Origin: Clostridium ljungdahlii
Lineage (GTDB): Bacteria; Bacillota; Clostridia; Clostridiales; Clostridiaceae
DNA length: 64,000 nucleotides
Direction: 5' to 3'
Assembly: GCF_001636845.1 (NCBI RefSeq)
Contig: NZ_LITT01000035.1
Span: forward strand, 1 to 64,000
Part shown: piece after piece, positions 54,708 to 63,252 of the stretch
How positions within the stretch are numbered: the first letter of the stretch is position 1
Layout of the letters: every line of letters begins with the position of its first letter
Program-made: the position numbers and the translations under genes
Notes under the pieces: generated by a model
What the model saw: the letters and a program-made list of their open reading frames with translations, nothing else
What the model was told of the DNA's origin: nothing
Database searches by the model: none

Positions 54708-55715
54708 TTATAAAAGTTTTTTTATCTCGTTGAGTGCTATGGATCCTATCAATGTAACTGCAAAAGCATTTACACCAAAGCTTAAATTATCCAGATGCAC
54801 ATATCTTCCTATATAATATTGAGTATACAAATATAGTATACCTGCCTGGGATAAATAAATATCATAAGAAGTATTTGATATATACCTTATAATTTTCATA
54901 AACAATCCTTTTTTCCATTCAAAACTGAATATGAAGATCACAAAAAATATAGAATAAAAAATTACTGAAGGACGCTGAAAAGTCGTAATGTAGTCTATAC
55001 TTTTACCATACTGATTTCCCGTTATAAAACTATACAGCAGTGTAAAAATTGAAAGTAAAAACATAACACACACTATAGGTCTAATTCTCTTTAATTTCTG
55101 GGATATATTATCTAGATTTTTTCCCATATATCCTCCTAATGAGAAATAAAAGATCCAGTAAAATAAATTTTTTTTATTCCAAAACCACTGATCTGGAGTC
55201 ACTACTTTAAAGTAATAGGTATATATAATAAAAAATGATGTCATTAAAAAACTAAGTAATAGCCACCACTTTTTTTCCATAAATTTGTATATGAAAGGAA
55301 ATATTATGTAAAGCTCAATGATTAAAGGTACAAAATAAAAGTGATAAAATACATTTCCATATACTATGTTGCTTAAATCAGCATGTATGTTAAAATCCTT
55401 AGTTATAATGATTATATATAGTAAGCACCACACTATATACTGTGGTACTACTTTTAAAAATCTTCTAATTATAAATTTAAAGTATCCGCATCCTTCTTTA
55501 TAACTTATAGTGAGTCCCATTCCAGAAATAATTATAAATGCAGGAACGGAAAACCTTGAAAACTGATTCAATATAAAGTTAACATTGTAAGTGGTAGAAT
55601 AAGGTGTGCTCCTATACAGTATAGTTGCAGAAACATGTAATACTATTACTGCAACTATAGCAAGTGCTCTTATTACATCCATCTCCAAAACACGTCTTTT
55701 TGTAATGTCTGCCAC
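54708..55715 (-). CDS. Acyltransferase family 3 membrane protein
   Basis: This 335-aa integral protein with about ten spans belongs to the acyltransferase-3 (OafA/WecH-like) family. The N-terminal EMDVIRALAIVAVIVLHVSA carries the key histidine; FSVPAFIIISGMGL and FYFVPLIIELYIIFPF follow. It probably O-acetylates the surface polymer or its precursor. The start (GTG close to AAGGAAG) is uncertain; the in-frame ATG twelve codons on is an alternative. Confidence 0.9.
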   Translation of the reverse strand: MADITKRRVLEMDVIRALAIVAVIVLHVSATILYRSTPYSTTYNVNFILNQFSRFSVPAFIIISGMGLTISYKEGCGYFKFIIRRFLKVVPQYIVWCLLYIIIITKDFNIHADLSNIVYGNVFYHFYFVPLIIELYIIFPFIYKFMEKKWWLLLSFLMTSFFIIYTYYFKVVTPDQWFWNKKNLFYWIFYFSLGGYMGKNLDNISQKLKRIRPIVCVMFLLSIFTLLYSFITGNQYGKSIDYITTFQRPSVIFYSIFFVIFIFSFEWKKGLFMKIIRYISNTSYDIYLSQAGILYLYTQYYIGRYVHLDNLSFGVNAFAVTLIGSIALNEIKKLL

Positions 55716-55740
55716 CTTCCTTATATAAAATATTTAATAA

Positions 55741-57291
55741 CTAACCTGTAATTTTATTTTTAAGTCCATTTATTAGGTTCCTATACTCTTCTAATCCAGT
55801 AAAATACAAACATATAAAGTAAACTAAACTTCCACATATAAAAGATATGAAAATTGAAATCATACTTTGCTGCATAATAGAGAAAATTTTATTCATACAG
55901 AAATTGTTTATAACATATATAACTATTCCCATAATAGCAGAAGAACAAACTATTTTAGCAAAACTTAAAAGAAGTTTTCTAATATTCATTCCTTCTAATT
56001 TTTTGTTCAAGTTCCACATCATAAGTAAGGTAGTAATGACTGCAGAGATAGTTGTAGCTAAAGCAAGCCCTGAAACCTTCATATATTTTATTATAATTAT
56101 ATTTATAATTATATTTATAATTATGCCCACAAAACTGTTTGACATAGGGGTTTTTGCATCTTTAACAGAATAAAATGCTTTATTTAAAATATCCCTTACT
56201 CCATAGGCAATCATTGCAGGGCAGTAAAATAATAAGGCACTGGAAGTTAAATTTGCAGCTTGTGCTGTAAATGCCCCTCTCCTAAAAATTAAGTTTATAA
56301 GTGGATCTCTTAAAATTCCTATAGCCACTGATGCAGGTATCATTATTATCATTATGGTATTTATAGCACTTATAAGGGATTTCTTATACTTTACAACATC
56401 CTTTTTAACTGCTAGTTCAGATAAAGTAGGATATACAATCATAGCTATACCTATGGCAAAAACTTCATAAGCCAAGGTACTTACTTTATTTGAATAGTCC
56501 AGGACTGTAACTGCTCCAAAATATATATTATTTGCAAAACACCTATTTACAAACAAATTTAATTGAACTACTGAGGTACTTATAACTATAGGTATCATCA
56601 ACTTAAACATCTGATGTACATCACTATTTTTAAAGTCCAATATAAATTTATATCTATACTTAAGTTTCCTATACCTTGGCAAATTTATTACAAATTGAGC
56701 GAAAAATCCTATTACTGTAGCTACTGCAAATCCCTTTATACCATATTTAGAAGTTAAGAACACTAAATACACTATATAAACTAAGTTAGATACAAATGCC
56801 ATAGCAGCAGGTTCATAAAACCTTTTATGGGACTGAAGCACTCCTGTAACCACACTCCCTAAGGTTACAAATATAAGTGATAAAAACATTATCCTTATTA
56901 TTTCAACAGACTGAGCAAATATTACACTGTTGGAAGTAAAACCATGTCCAAAAACATATATTATCTGCTTTGAAAATATTATGAGTACAGCTGTGAGAAC
57001 TATTGTAAAAAGGGAAGCTATGTTTATTACATTGTTTACAAATTTATTTCTCTCACTTATAGTGCTATTTTCGATATGTTCTGAATTAAGCGGTATAAAA
57101 GTAGTAGTAAGTCCGTAACTTATAGTAGTTAAAAGGTATACCATACCCAATGCAAAATTATATATATCCGTAACATAGGTAGCTCCAAATTTTGCAGCTA
57201 TAAGGGAATCCCTTACAAGTGCCAAAACTTTTCCGCCAATTATAAAAAGCATTACTATAATAGAACTTTTTATTAATTTCTTTTCTGCCAT
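55741..57291 (-). CDS. MurJ/MviN-type lipid flippase
   Basis: This 516-aa protein with about 14 spans belongs to the MurJ/MOP family. Typical parts are GKVLALVRDSLIAAKFGAT, RIMFLSLIFVTLGSVVTGVL, INLFVNRCFANN-like segment and FYSVKDAKTPMSNS. It could flip lipid II or the lipid-linked repeat unit of this polysaccharide; its place in the cluster favours the latter. ATG 57289-57291 is chosen, with GGAG eight bases upstream; it lies 15 bases after the end of the glycosyltransferase gene. Confidence 0.92.
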   Translation of the reverse strand: MAEKKLIKSSIIVMLFIIGGKVLALVRDSLIAAKFGATYVTDIYNFALGMVYLLTTISYGLTTTFIPLNSEHIENSTISERNKFVNNVINIASLFTIVLTAVLIIFSKQIIYVFGHGFTSNSVIFAQSVEIIRIMFLSLIFVTLGSVVTGVLQSHKRFYEPAAMAFVSNLVYIVYLVFLTSKYGIKGFAVATVIGFFAQFVINLPRYRKLKYRYKFILDFKNSDVHQMFKLMIPIVISTSVVQLNLFVNRCFANNIYFGAVTVLDYSNKVSTLAYEVFAIGIAMIVYPTLSELAVKKDVVKYKKSLISAINTIMIIMIPASVAIGILRDPLINLIFRRGAFTAQAANLTSSALLFYCPAMIAYGVRDILNKAFYSVKDAKTPMSNSFVGIIINIIINIIIIKYMKVSGLALATTISAVITTLLMMWNLNKKLEGMNIRKLLLSFAKIVCSSAIMGIVIYVINNFCMNKIFSIMQQSMISIFISFICGSLVYFICLYFTGLEEYRNLINGLKNKITG

Positions 57292-57305
57292 ATTTTTCAC
57301 TCCAA

Positions 57306-58409
57306 CTATTTTTCTGAAAGTATTTTAGTATAAGCATTATAATATTTTGTGCAAAAGCTATCTATGGAAAATTTCTTAACTACAGCATCATATAATTTTT
57401 CTCCTTTTAGATGTATTTCATTTCTTTCCTCATAAATTTCTCTCATCCTTTTATATATATCTTCTACAGAATTAGGATTTATTAATGAAATTAAATTATC
57501 ACCTAAAACTTTCCCTATGTCTCCTACATCTGGCGCTATGAAATATTTTTTCACTGCTGCACTTTCAAGCAAAGTCATAGGTGGTGCCCCACCTTCACTA
57601 AAAGAAGTTAAAATTCCTACTTCACCTGCATTTGCAAAATCCAATGCATTTGGCTTATAGCCTGTAAATATTACTTTATTCTCTAAATGAAGCTGTGCTA
57701 CTTTTTGTCTCAAAGTCTCTTCCATAGGCCCATCTCCAACTATTAGCAGTTTTGCATCTTTAACTTGCTTTTTCAGCATGTTAAATGCCTCTATGAGGGA
57801 TAACTGATTTTTTATAGGATGACATCTTGCTACATTTACATATACAAAATCATTTTCTAAGATATTGTATCTTTCTCGTATACTTTCTCTACTTTCCTTT
57901 ATAACTCTATTATTAAAATTCATTCCGCTATTTACTACAAATTTCTCTCCTATAAATTTTTGCTTATCCAAAAGGCTTTTTATATAATCCGATACACATA
58001 TGTATTGTTTAAAACTGCTTAACCCTAGTGCACTAAGTGGAGTGAAAAACAGGTATTTAATCCTATTATTTAAAAAATCTCTTCTATAGTCACTATGTAC
58101 CGTGGCTACTGTAGGAACATCTATTTTATTTTTTAAAAAATAGTGCATAAAAAATGCTTTTGCCCCATGAAAATTTACAAGATCAATATGATTTTCTCTT
58201 ACATAATCTATTAAGTATCTATCATAGGTGGCAGCTCTTTTAAACTTTACTGTATCTATATTCATACTTTTACTTTTATCATAAAGGCCGCCGCCGCCTA
58301 TTGTACCTATAATTGAATGAAATTTATCCTTTGAATAAAAACTCAAATTCAACACATAATTTCCACCACCGCCTATATCATTTCCTGATATAACCTGTAG
58401 CACCTTCAT
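57306..58409 (-). CDS. GT4-family glycosyltransferase
   Basis: This 367-aa cytoplasmic enzyme has the GT-B fold. The start is MKVLQVISGNDIGGGGNYVL, and the C-terminal sugar-nucleotide motif is ILTSFSEGGAPPMTLLESAA with the E-x7-E pair. It adds a sugar to the growing lipid-linked polymer unit. ATG 58407-58409 is chosen because GGAGG is eight bases upstream; a longer frame starts five codons earlier. Confidence 0.92.
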   Translation of the reverse strand: MKVLQVISGNDIGGGGNYVLNLSFYSKDKFHSIIGTIGGGGLYDKSKSMNIDTVKFKRAATYDRYLIDYVRENHIDLVNFHGAKAFFMHYFLKNKIDVPTVATVHSDYRRDFLNNRIKYLFFTPLSALGLSSFKQYICVSDYIKSLLDKQKFIGEKFVVNSGMNFNNRVIKESRESIRERYNILENDFVYVNVARCHPIKNQLSLIEAFNMLKKQVKDAKLLIVGDGPMEETLRQKVAQLHLENKVIFTGYKPNALDFANAGEVGILTSFSEGGAPPMTLLESAAVKKYFIAPDVGDIGKVLGDNLISLINPNSVEDIYKRMREIYEERNEIHLKGEKLYDAVVKKFSIDSFCTKYYNAYTKILSEK

Positions 58410-58494
58410 ATCTTTCACCTCCACTTAGAAATAGCTTCTAAGTAAAAATTTAACTATACTGCAGAATATGCTGACAAATTTCATTACCATAAAA

Positions 58495-58625
58495 ACTTTT
58501 AATAAGTCTAAAGCTCGGTATTTTGAAAATCTAAAGAAGCTCATATAAACTCGTACCTCAAACATATATAAATTTCTAAGATTTTTCAAAATACCTCGCT
58601 AAGACTTATTTTAAAAGTTTTTAAC
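58495..58625 (-). repeat. Long imperfect hairpin element, copy 1
   Basis: AAAAACTTTTAAAATAAGTC-type sequence at one end pairs with GACTTATTAAAAGTTTTT at the other. Inner arms pair GGTATTTTGAAAAATCT with AGATTTTCAAAATACC. The loop includes AACTCGTACCTCAAAC (58548-58563, plus strand). It is about 130 bases and carries no gene. Confidence 0.6.
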
Positions 58626-58754
58626 TGTGATTTCAATTTTGTCAACATATTATTGAGTATGAGTTTAAATTTTACTTAGAAAAACAATATGCTATGTGCC
58701 TTTGACTTAAAGATCAACTCATTCGCAGAAATATTTTTACAATAATGAAGTACA

Positions 58755-58885
58755 TTTAAATATTTTGTCCATAAGTCTTGTAAAAAATTTGTGGAAAGCT
58801 TAGAGCTTTTGAATTGTTTGAGGTACGAGTTTTCAAAAGTTCTTAGATTTCCTAAAATTTTTTACCTAGACTTATCAAAATATTT
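58755..58885 (+). repeat. Long imperfect hairpin element, copy 2, inverted
   Basis: TAAGTCT..GTAAAAAATTT-type arms pair at the ends, and inside GGAAAGCTTAGAGCTTTTGAA pairs imperfectly with its inverse near 58832-58852. The loop GTTTGAGGTACGAGTT (58816-58831) is the exact complement of the copy 1 loop. In other words the element is present twice, in opposite orientation. Confidence 0.6.
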
Positions 58886-58928
58886 AACGTACTGAAGGTT
58901 GTAAAAATATTCGGAGCATGAGTGATTC

Positions 58929-60188
58929 TTAACTCAAAAACATGCCTTCGTTTTTCTTTTCCCTGTACATCATTCCCTGAGATACTGCTAAGAGTATCCA
59001 AAAGTAGGTTGTAGTTTTCGGTACAAAGAATAAGTTGTCAACTAAATTCATAACGTAAAAAGCTGCCATGGAAGCTAAAAATCCTATGTAAAAATGCTTA
59101 TAAAATTTACTTTTTGTTGTATCTACAAAAGATTTAACTTTTATTAGTGAAGACAAAAGTACTGCAACAAAGGATACTCCACCTATAATTCCAAGTTCTG
59201 TCTCCATTTTTAAATAAGAATTATGGCAGGGCCACTTACTGTAACCATAAAATTTATATTGAGGATATATATTCGTATATTTGTCATACAAACTAATGTA
59301 ATTCCCATTTCCAACCCCAAACAAAGGATGATCTTTTATCATCTTTTGTGCAATTTTCCAGAGATATATTCTAGATTGATTTTGAACTGGATCATTTATA
59401 GCCATTATTCGTTCTCTTATTTCTGGTATAAATAAAGACGCCCCTGAAATTACACAAAGAGGTAGTATAAACTTAAGACTATACATAACAACTAATATAA
59501 CCATTCCTATTGCCACTCCAACAATGGCATTTCTAGAACCTGTAAATGTTAGATTCAAAAGCATCAAAACTGCCAGCAAGGAATAAAATAACTTTCTTTC
59601 TTTTTTCTTTTCATATACAGCTAGCATAATCATTGGGAATATGGCTAATATTAAGAAAGCTGCCAAATTATTAGGATTATCCATAGTGGCAGTTATTTTA
59701 AATTTTGCATACCCATAATTTTTGAATTGATTGCTAAGGCCAAATCCCGTAAAATTTTGATATATACCATAGACACATATTATGATATTGGTACATATGT
59801 AAGAACCTAAAATACCATTTAAAAGTTCTTTTCTATTCCACTCATATTTGATCATAAAAAACAATATAATATAGGATATAAATCTAAAGCTCTCATTAAG
59901 TGCAAGTTTTTTATCTGACGCATAGCTTACTGAAATTAGCATCATAAGTGCCAGTATACTCATAAAAACAGTAAGGTAGTTAGTAATAAAATCCCTTATT
60001 CCAGAAAAAAATCTAGTTCTACACTCTTTTGATGTAAGAAGTTTTACAAAGTATCCAATCAAAATAAGTGCTAGTATACAATCTGCAGGAGGAATATTTA
60101 TTCTTCCTAGTGCCATCTTATTCGGTAAAAGTGGAAGCAGTATTATATAAGCACAGATCAAAACATATAAAAATTTATCTAAAAACAA
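58929..60188 (-). CDS. O-antigen ligase-like membrane protein
   Basis: This 419-aa protein with about 12 spans has the Wzy/WaaL-type layout. The long external loop contains NQSRIYLWKIAQKMIKDHPL and FGVGNGNYISLYDKY, then WPCHNSYLKMETELGIIGG, matching O-antigen ligase family motifs. It would polymerise the polysaccharide or attach it to a carrier. TTG start at 60186-60188, seven bases after GGAGG. Confidence 0.9.
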   Translation of the reverse strand: MFLDKFLYVLICAYIILLPLLPNKMALGRINIPPADCILALILIGYFVKLLTSKECRTRFFSGIRDFITNYLTVFMSILALMMLISVSYASDKKLALNESFRFISYIILFFMIKYEWNRKELLNGILGSYICTNIIICVYGIYQNFTGFGLSNQFKNYGYAKFKITATMDNPNNLAAFLILAIFPMIMLAVYEKKKERKLFYSLLAVLMLLNLTFTGSRNAIVGVAIGMVILVVMYSLKFILPLCVISGASLFIPEIRERIMAINDPVQNQSRIYLWKIAQKMIKDHPLFGVGNGNYISLYDKYTNIYPQYKFYGYSKWPCHNSYLKMETELGIIGGVSFVAVLLSSLIKVKSFVDTTKSKFYKHFYIGFLASMAAFYVMNLVDNLFFVPKTTTYFWILLAVSQGMMYREKKNEGMFLS

Positions 60189-60221
60189 AACCTCACCTCC
60201 ATATCAAATACTGTAAAAAAA

Positions 60222-61274
60222 TCATTTATCTAATATTTCTAGTATTTTTCCAGAAGCATTCCCATCTCCAAATATATCTTTTTGCTCCTTTTTAGGTACA
60301 AAGTTTACTATGCTATTTAATATCTTTTCTTTATCAGTTCCAACTACTACATTCCAGCCATTTTTTACGGTTTCTACCCATTCAGTTTCATCTCTCATAG
60401 TTATACAAGGTTTTTTCATGAAAAAGGCTTCTTTTTGTACTCCACCGCTGTCTGTCACTATCTTCTCAGAATTCATTTCAAGGTTTATCATCTCTAGATA
60501 TCCAACAGGTTCTATAACCTTTATATTCTCATTAAATTTAAGTCCATAATCCGTCATGTATTTTTTAGTCCTAGGGTGAAGGGGAAGTATTACTGCTTTA
60601 TTACATTCATTTAAAGCTTCAACTATATTTTTTAATCTATCTATGTGATTTGTATTCTCAGCTCTATGTATAGTAGTTAGTATATAATCCTTACCCTGAA
60701 GTCCTATTTCTTTTATAATCTGATTCCTATTTTCTGCTAACTTTTTAAAATTAAGTACTGCATCAAACATTACATCTCCTACATTATACACACCTTTTGT
60801 AATCCCCTCATTCTTCAAATTTTCTACTGCTGATTCTGTAGGAACAAATAAAAGATTAGACAAATGATCTGTAAGAACTCTATTTTGCTCTTCAGGCATA
60901 TCTCTATTAAAACTTCTAAGTCCTGCCTCAACATGAGCTACAGGAATTAAAAGCTTACTTGCACACAATGCTCCAGCAAGAGTTGAATTTGTATCTCCAT
61001 ACACAAGTACAAAATCTGGCTTTTCCTTTTCATATATCTCTTCTAATTTTATAAGCATCATTCCAGTCTGTCTTCCATGACTTCCAGAACCCACTTCCAA
61101 ATTGTAATCTGGTTTTGGTATATTGAGTTCATCAAAAAATACCTTTGACATGTTTTCATCATAATGCTGACCTGTATGAACCAATATTTCTGTATGATGT
61201 TTTCTTATTACATTTGATACAGCAGCAGCCTTTATAAATTGAGGCCTTGCCCCTACAACTGTTAATACCTTCAT
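60222..61274 (-). CDS. UDP-N-acetylglucosamine 2-epimerase family protein (WecB/WbpI-like)
   Basis: This 350-aa enzyme inverts carbon 2 of a UDP-N-acetyl sugar. Key parts: VGARPQFIKAAAV, HTGQHYD, VYGDTNSTLAGAL, HVEAGLRSFNRDMPEEQNR, TIHRAENTNH and VTDSGGVQKEAFFMKKP. These carry the catalytic Asp, Glu and His of the family. Next to WbpA/B/D-like genes, its substrate is more likely the diacetylated uronic acid sugar (WbpI) than UDP-GlcNAc. AGGGAGG precedes the ATG. Confidence 0.92.
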   Translation of the reverse strand: MKVLTVVGARPQFIKAAAVSNVIRKHHTEILVHTGQHYDENMSKVFFDELNIPKPDYNLEVGSGSHGRQTGMMLIKLEEIYEKEKPDFVLVYGDTNSTLAGALCASKLLIPVAHVEAGLRSFNRDMPEEQNRVLTDHLSNLLFVPTESAVENLKNEGITKGVYNVGDVMFDAVLNFKKLAENRNQIIKEIGLQGKDYILTTIHRAENTNHIDRLKNIVEALNECNKAVILPLHPRTKKYMTDYGLKFNENIKVIEPVGYLEMINLEMNSEKIVTDSGGVQKEAFFMKKPCITMRDETEWVETVKNGWNVVVGTDKEKILNSIVNFVPKKEQKDIFGDGNASGKILEILDK

Positions 61275-61294
61275 GTTTTTCCTCCCTGCAAAGT

Positions 61295-62044
61295 TTACTG
61301 TTGATTTTTAAGAAGTTGATCTTCTGGAACTTTTCTAAATTGTTTAGCAGGATTACCTGCTACTATAATCTCCTTTTCTACATCCTTTGTAACCACACTG
61401 CCTGCTGCTACAAATCCATCTTCATTTATTATCTTGCCTGGAAGTATAGTAGCTTGAGCTCCAATTCTTCCACCTTTCTTTACTGTAACACCTTTGAAAT
61501 GTTTGTATCTTTCCTTAGACCTTGCCGCAAAGTTATCATTTGAAGTTACAACTCCAGGTGCAATAAACACATTGTCTTCTACTTCTGAGTAAGCTGTAAT
61601 ATATACATTTGTTTCAATTTTACAGTTAGAACCTATCTTAGAGAAGTTCTCTATAGCAGCTCCTCTACCTATTATTGTTTTACTTCCTATAGTTACGTTT
61701 TCTCTGACTGTAGCTAAATCTGCAATAAGTGTATTTTCACCTATAACACAACCGCAGTATACTATAACTCCTGCCCCAATAAGACATCCATCCTTTATAA
61801 CAGCAGGATCAAATTTTTTCTCATCTTTAAATATACTGTTCACTGATCTCATAGGTTCTTTACCTACTACACTGTTGTCATCTATCCTTACATTAGCTCC
61901 AATTTTACTTCCCTTATGTATAACTACATTATGACCTATCATGCAGTTATCTCCTATTGTAACATCATCTTCAATAACTACAAACTTTCCTATACTTACA
62001 TTATTGCCAACTTTTGAAGTATCTGATATATAATTTTCAGACAT
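61295..62044 (-). CDS. Left-handed beta-helix acetyltransferase (WbpD-like)
   Basis: This 249-aa protein is built of hexapeptide repeats ([LIV]-G-x4), such as GNNVSIGKFVVIEDDVTIG and GVIVYCGCVIGENTLIAD, and ends with IIVAGNPAKQFRKVPE. In the WbpA-B-E-D-I pathway the WbpD enzyme N-acetylates carbon 3 of the amino-uronic sugar nucleotide. The neighbours support this role. AAGGAGAA precedes the ATG. Confidence 0.88.
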   Translation of the reverse strand: MSENYISDTSKVGNNVSIGKFVVIEDDVTIGDNCMIGHNVVIHKGSKIGANVRIDDNSVVGKEPMRSVNSIFKDEKKFDPAVIKDGCLIGAGVIVYCGCVIGENTLIADLATVRENVTIGSKTIIGRGAAIENFSKIGSNCKIETNVYITAYSEVEDNVFIAPGVVTSNDNFAARSKERYKHFKGVTVKKGGRIGAQATILPGKIINEDGFVAAGSVVTKDVEKEIIVAGNPAKQFRKVPEDQLLKNQQ

Positions 62045-62070
62045 ATATATTCTCCTTTTCCTGCATATTT

Positions 62071-62107
62071 AAGAATTGAGAATGAAAAGCCTCCATTCTC
62101 AATTCTT
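62071..62107. repeat. Hairpin, 14-base perfect arms
   Basis: AAGAATTGAGAATG (62071-62084) pairs with CATTCTCAATTCTT (62094-62107) around a nine-base loop between the oxidoreductase gene and the acetyltransferase gene. It could attenuate transcription within the operon. Confidence 0.65.
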
Positions 62108-62112
62108 AATTG

Positions 62113-63216
62113 CTACTTGTTTATTTTTTTCACTCCAACCATATCCATAGTTGAGAAATCTCCCATAGGGAATTTTACAGGCATACCTGTAAGCCTTGAT
62201 TTATAAGCCGCCAAAATTATAGACATTCCCTTTTTGCCTTCTTCTCCATCTATAAGAGGCTTTCTATTATTATTTATTGCATCTATCATATCCTTGAAAA
62301 GAGGTATATGTCCAAAACCATATACAGTATCAGGATCTCCCTCTTGTGATTTTAATATTTCATCATCTAAATCCTTGTGATCTTCAAAATTCCAGGTTTC
62401 TATTTTATTTACTGCAAGTCCACCTATACATACTGTTCCCTTTTCTCCAAAGATGCTTAAAGTTTCTTCTAAGTTTTTAGGGTAAACACAAGCAGTACCT
62501 TCAATTATACCTATAGCTCCATTTTTAAATCTTATAACAATAGCTCCAAAGTCTTCAGCTTCTATGTCTCTTAGAAAAGTATCACACTGAGCATAAACAG
62601 TGTCTATCTCTCCCCCCATCATCCACTGCAGTAAGTCTATATTATGTATACATTGATTCATCAATGTTCCACCGTCTAGCTTCCAAGTTCCTCTCCAAGG
62701 TGCCTGATGATAATATCCCATATTTCTGTTCCATAGTATTCTAGCTGTACCATTCACAAGTCTGCCAAATCTATTTTCCTCCACAGCAGATCTAAGCTGC
62801 TGCACTGGTTTATTAAATCTATTTTGATGGCTTACACATAATTTTACATTGTTCTTTTTAGAACAAGCTATCATATCATCTGCATCTTTTATTGAAAGTG
62901 CCATAGGCTTTTCACATATTACATGCTTTTTGTTGTTCATACAGTATATTGCTATTTCAGGATGATATCCACTTTCAGTAGCTATAGTAATTACATCTAT
63001 ATCCTGCTCTTCAAGCATTTTCTTATAATCAGTATAAACTGCTACTTTAGCATCTCCAACTTTTTCTATATACTCACTTTTTCTTTGCTCCGCCTTTTCT
63101 TCTACCAAATCACACACTGCAACCAAAACAGCTTCTGCCTTATTAGCTGCTAGAGCTTCTACATGTTTGTAAGAAATTCTTCCGCATCCTAAAATGGCAA
63201 ATTTCAATTTACTCAT
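62113..63216 (-). CDS. Gfo/Idh/MocA oxidoreductase (WbpB-like)
   Basis: This 367-aa enzyme has an N-terminal Rossmann fold (FAILGCGRISYKHVEALAAN) and the family signature EKPMALSIKDADDMI (catalytic Lys). The GGTLMNQCIHNIDLLQWMMGG segment follows. In WbpB/WlbA the enzyme oxidises C3 of UDP-GlcNAc uronic acid with NAD. The flanking WbpA-, WbpD- and WbpI-like genes support this. AGAGGTG precedes the ATG. Confidence 0.92.
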   Translation of the reverse strand: MSKLKFAILGCGRISYKHVEALAANKAEAVLVAVCDLVEEKAEQRKSEYIEKVGDAKVAVYTDYKKMLEEQDIDVITIATESGYHPEIAIYCMNNKKHVICEKPMALSIKDADDMIACSKKNNVKLCVSHQNRFNKPVQQLRSAVEENRFGRLVNGTARILWNRNMGYYHQAPWRGTWKLDGGTLMNQCIHNIDLLQWMMGGEIDTVYAQCDTFLRDIEAEDFGAIVIRFKNGAIGIIEGTACVYPKNLEETLSIFGEKGTVCIGGLAVNKIETWNFEDHKDLDDEILKSQEGDPDTVYGFGHIPLFKDMIDAINNNRKPLIDGEEGKKGMSIILAAYKSRLTGMPVKFPMGDFSTMDMVGVKKINK

Positions 63217-63252
63217 AAAAACACCTCTTAAAAAGTAATATTTGTGTACAAT

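Larger units (their letters stand above)
58425..58928. other. 500-base intergenic region with two inverted hairpin elements
   Basis: No gene was seen. Two long imperfect hairpins in opposite orientation fill most of it (58495-58625 and 58755-58885), and a segment around 58700-58745 is partly repeated at 58895-58935. They are listed separately. Confidence 0.5.
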
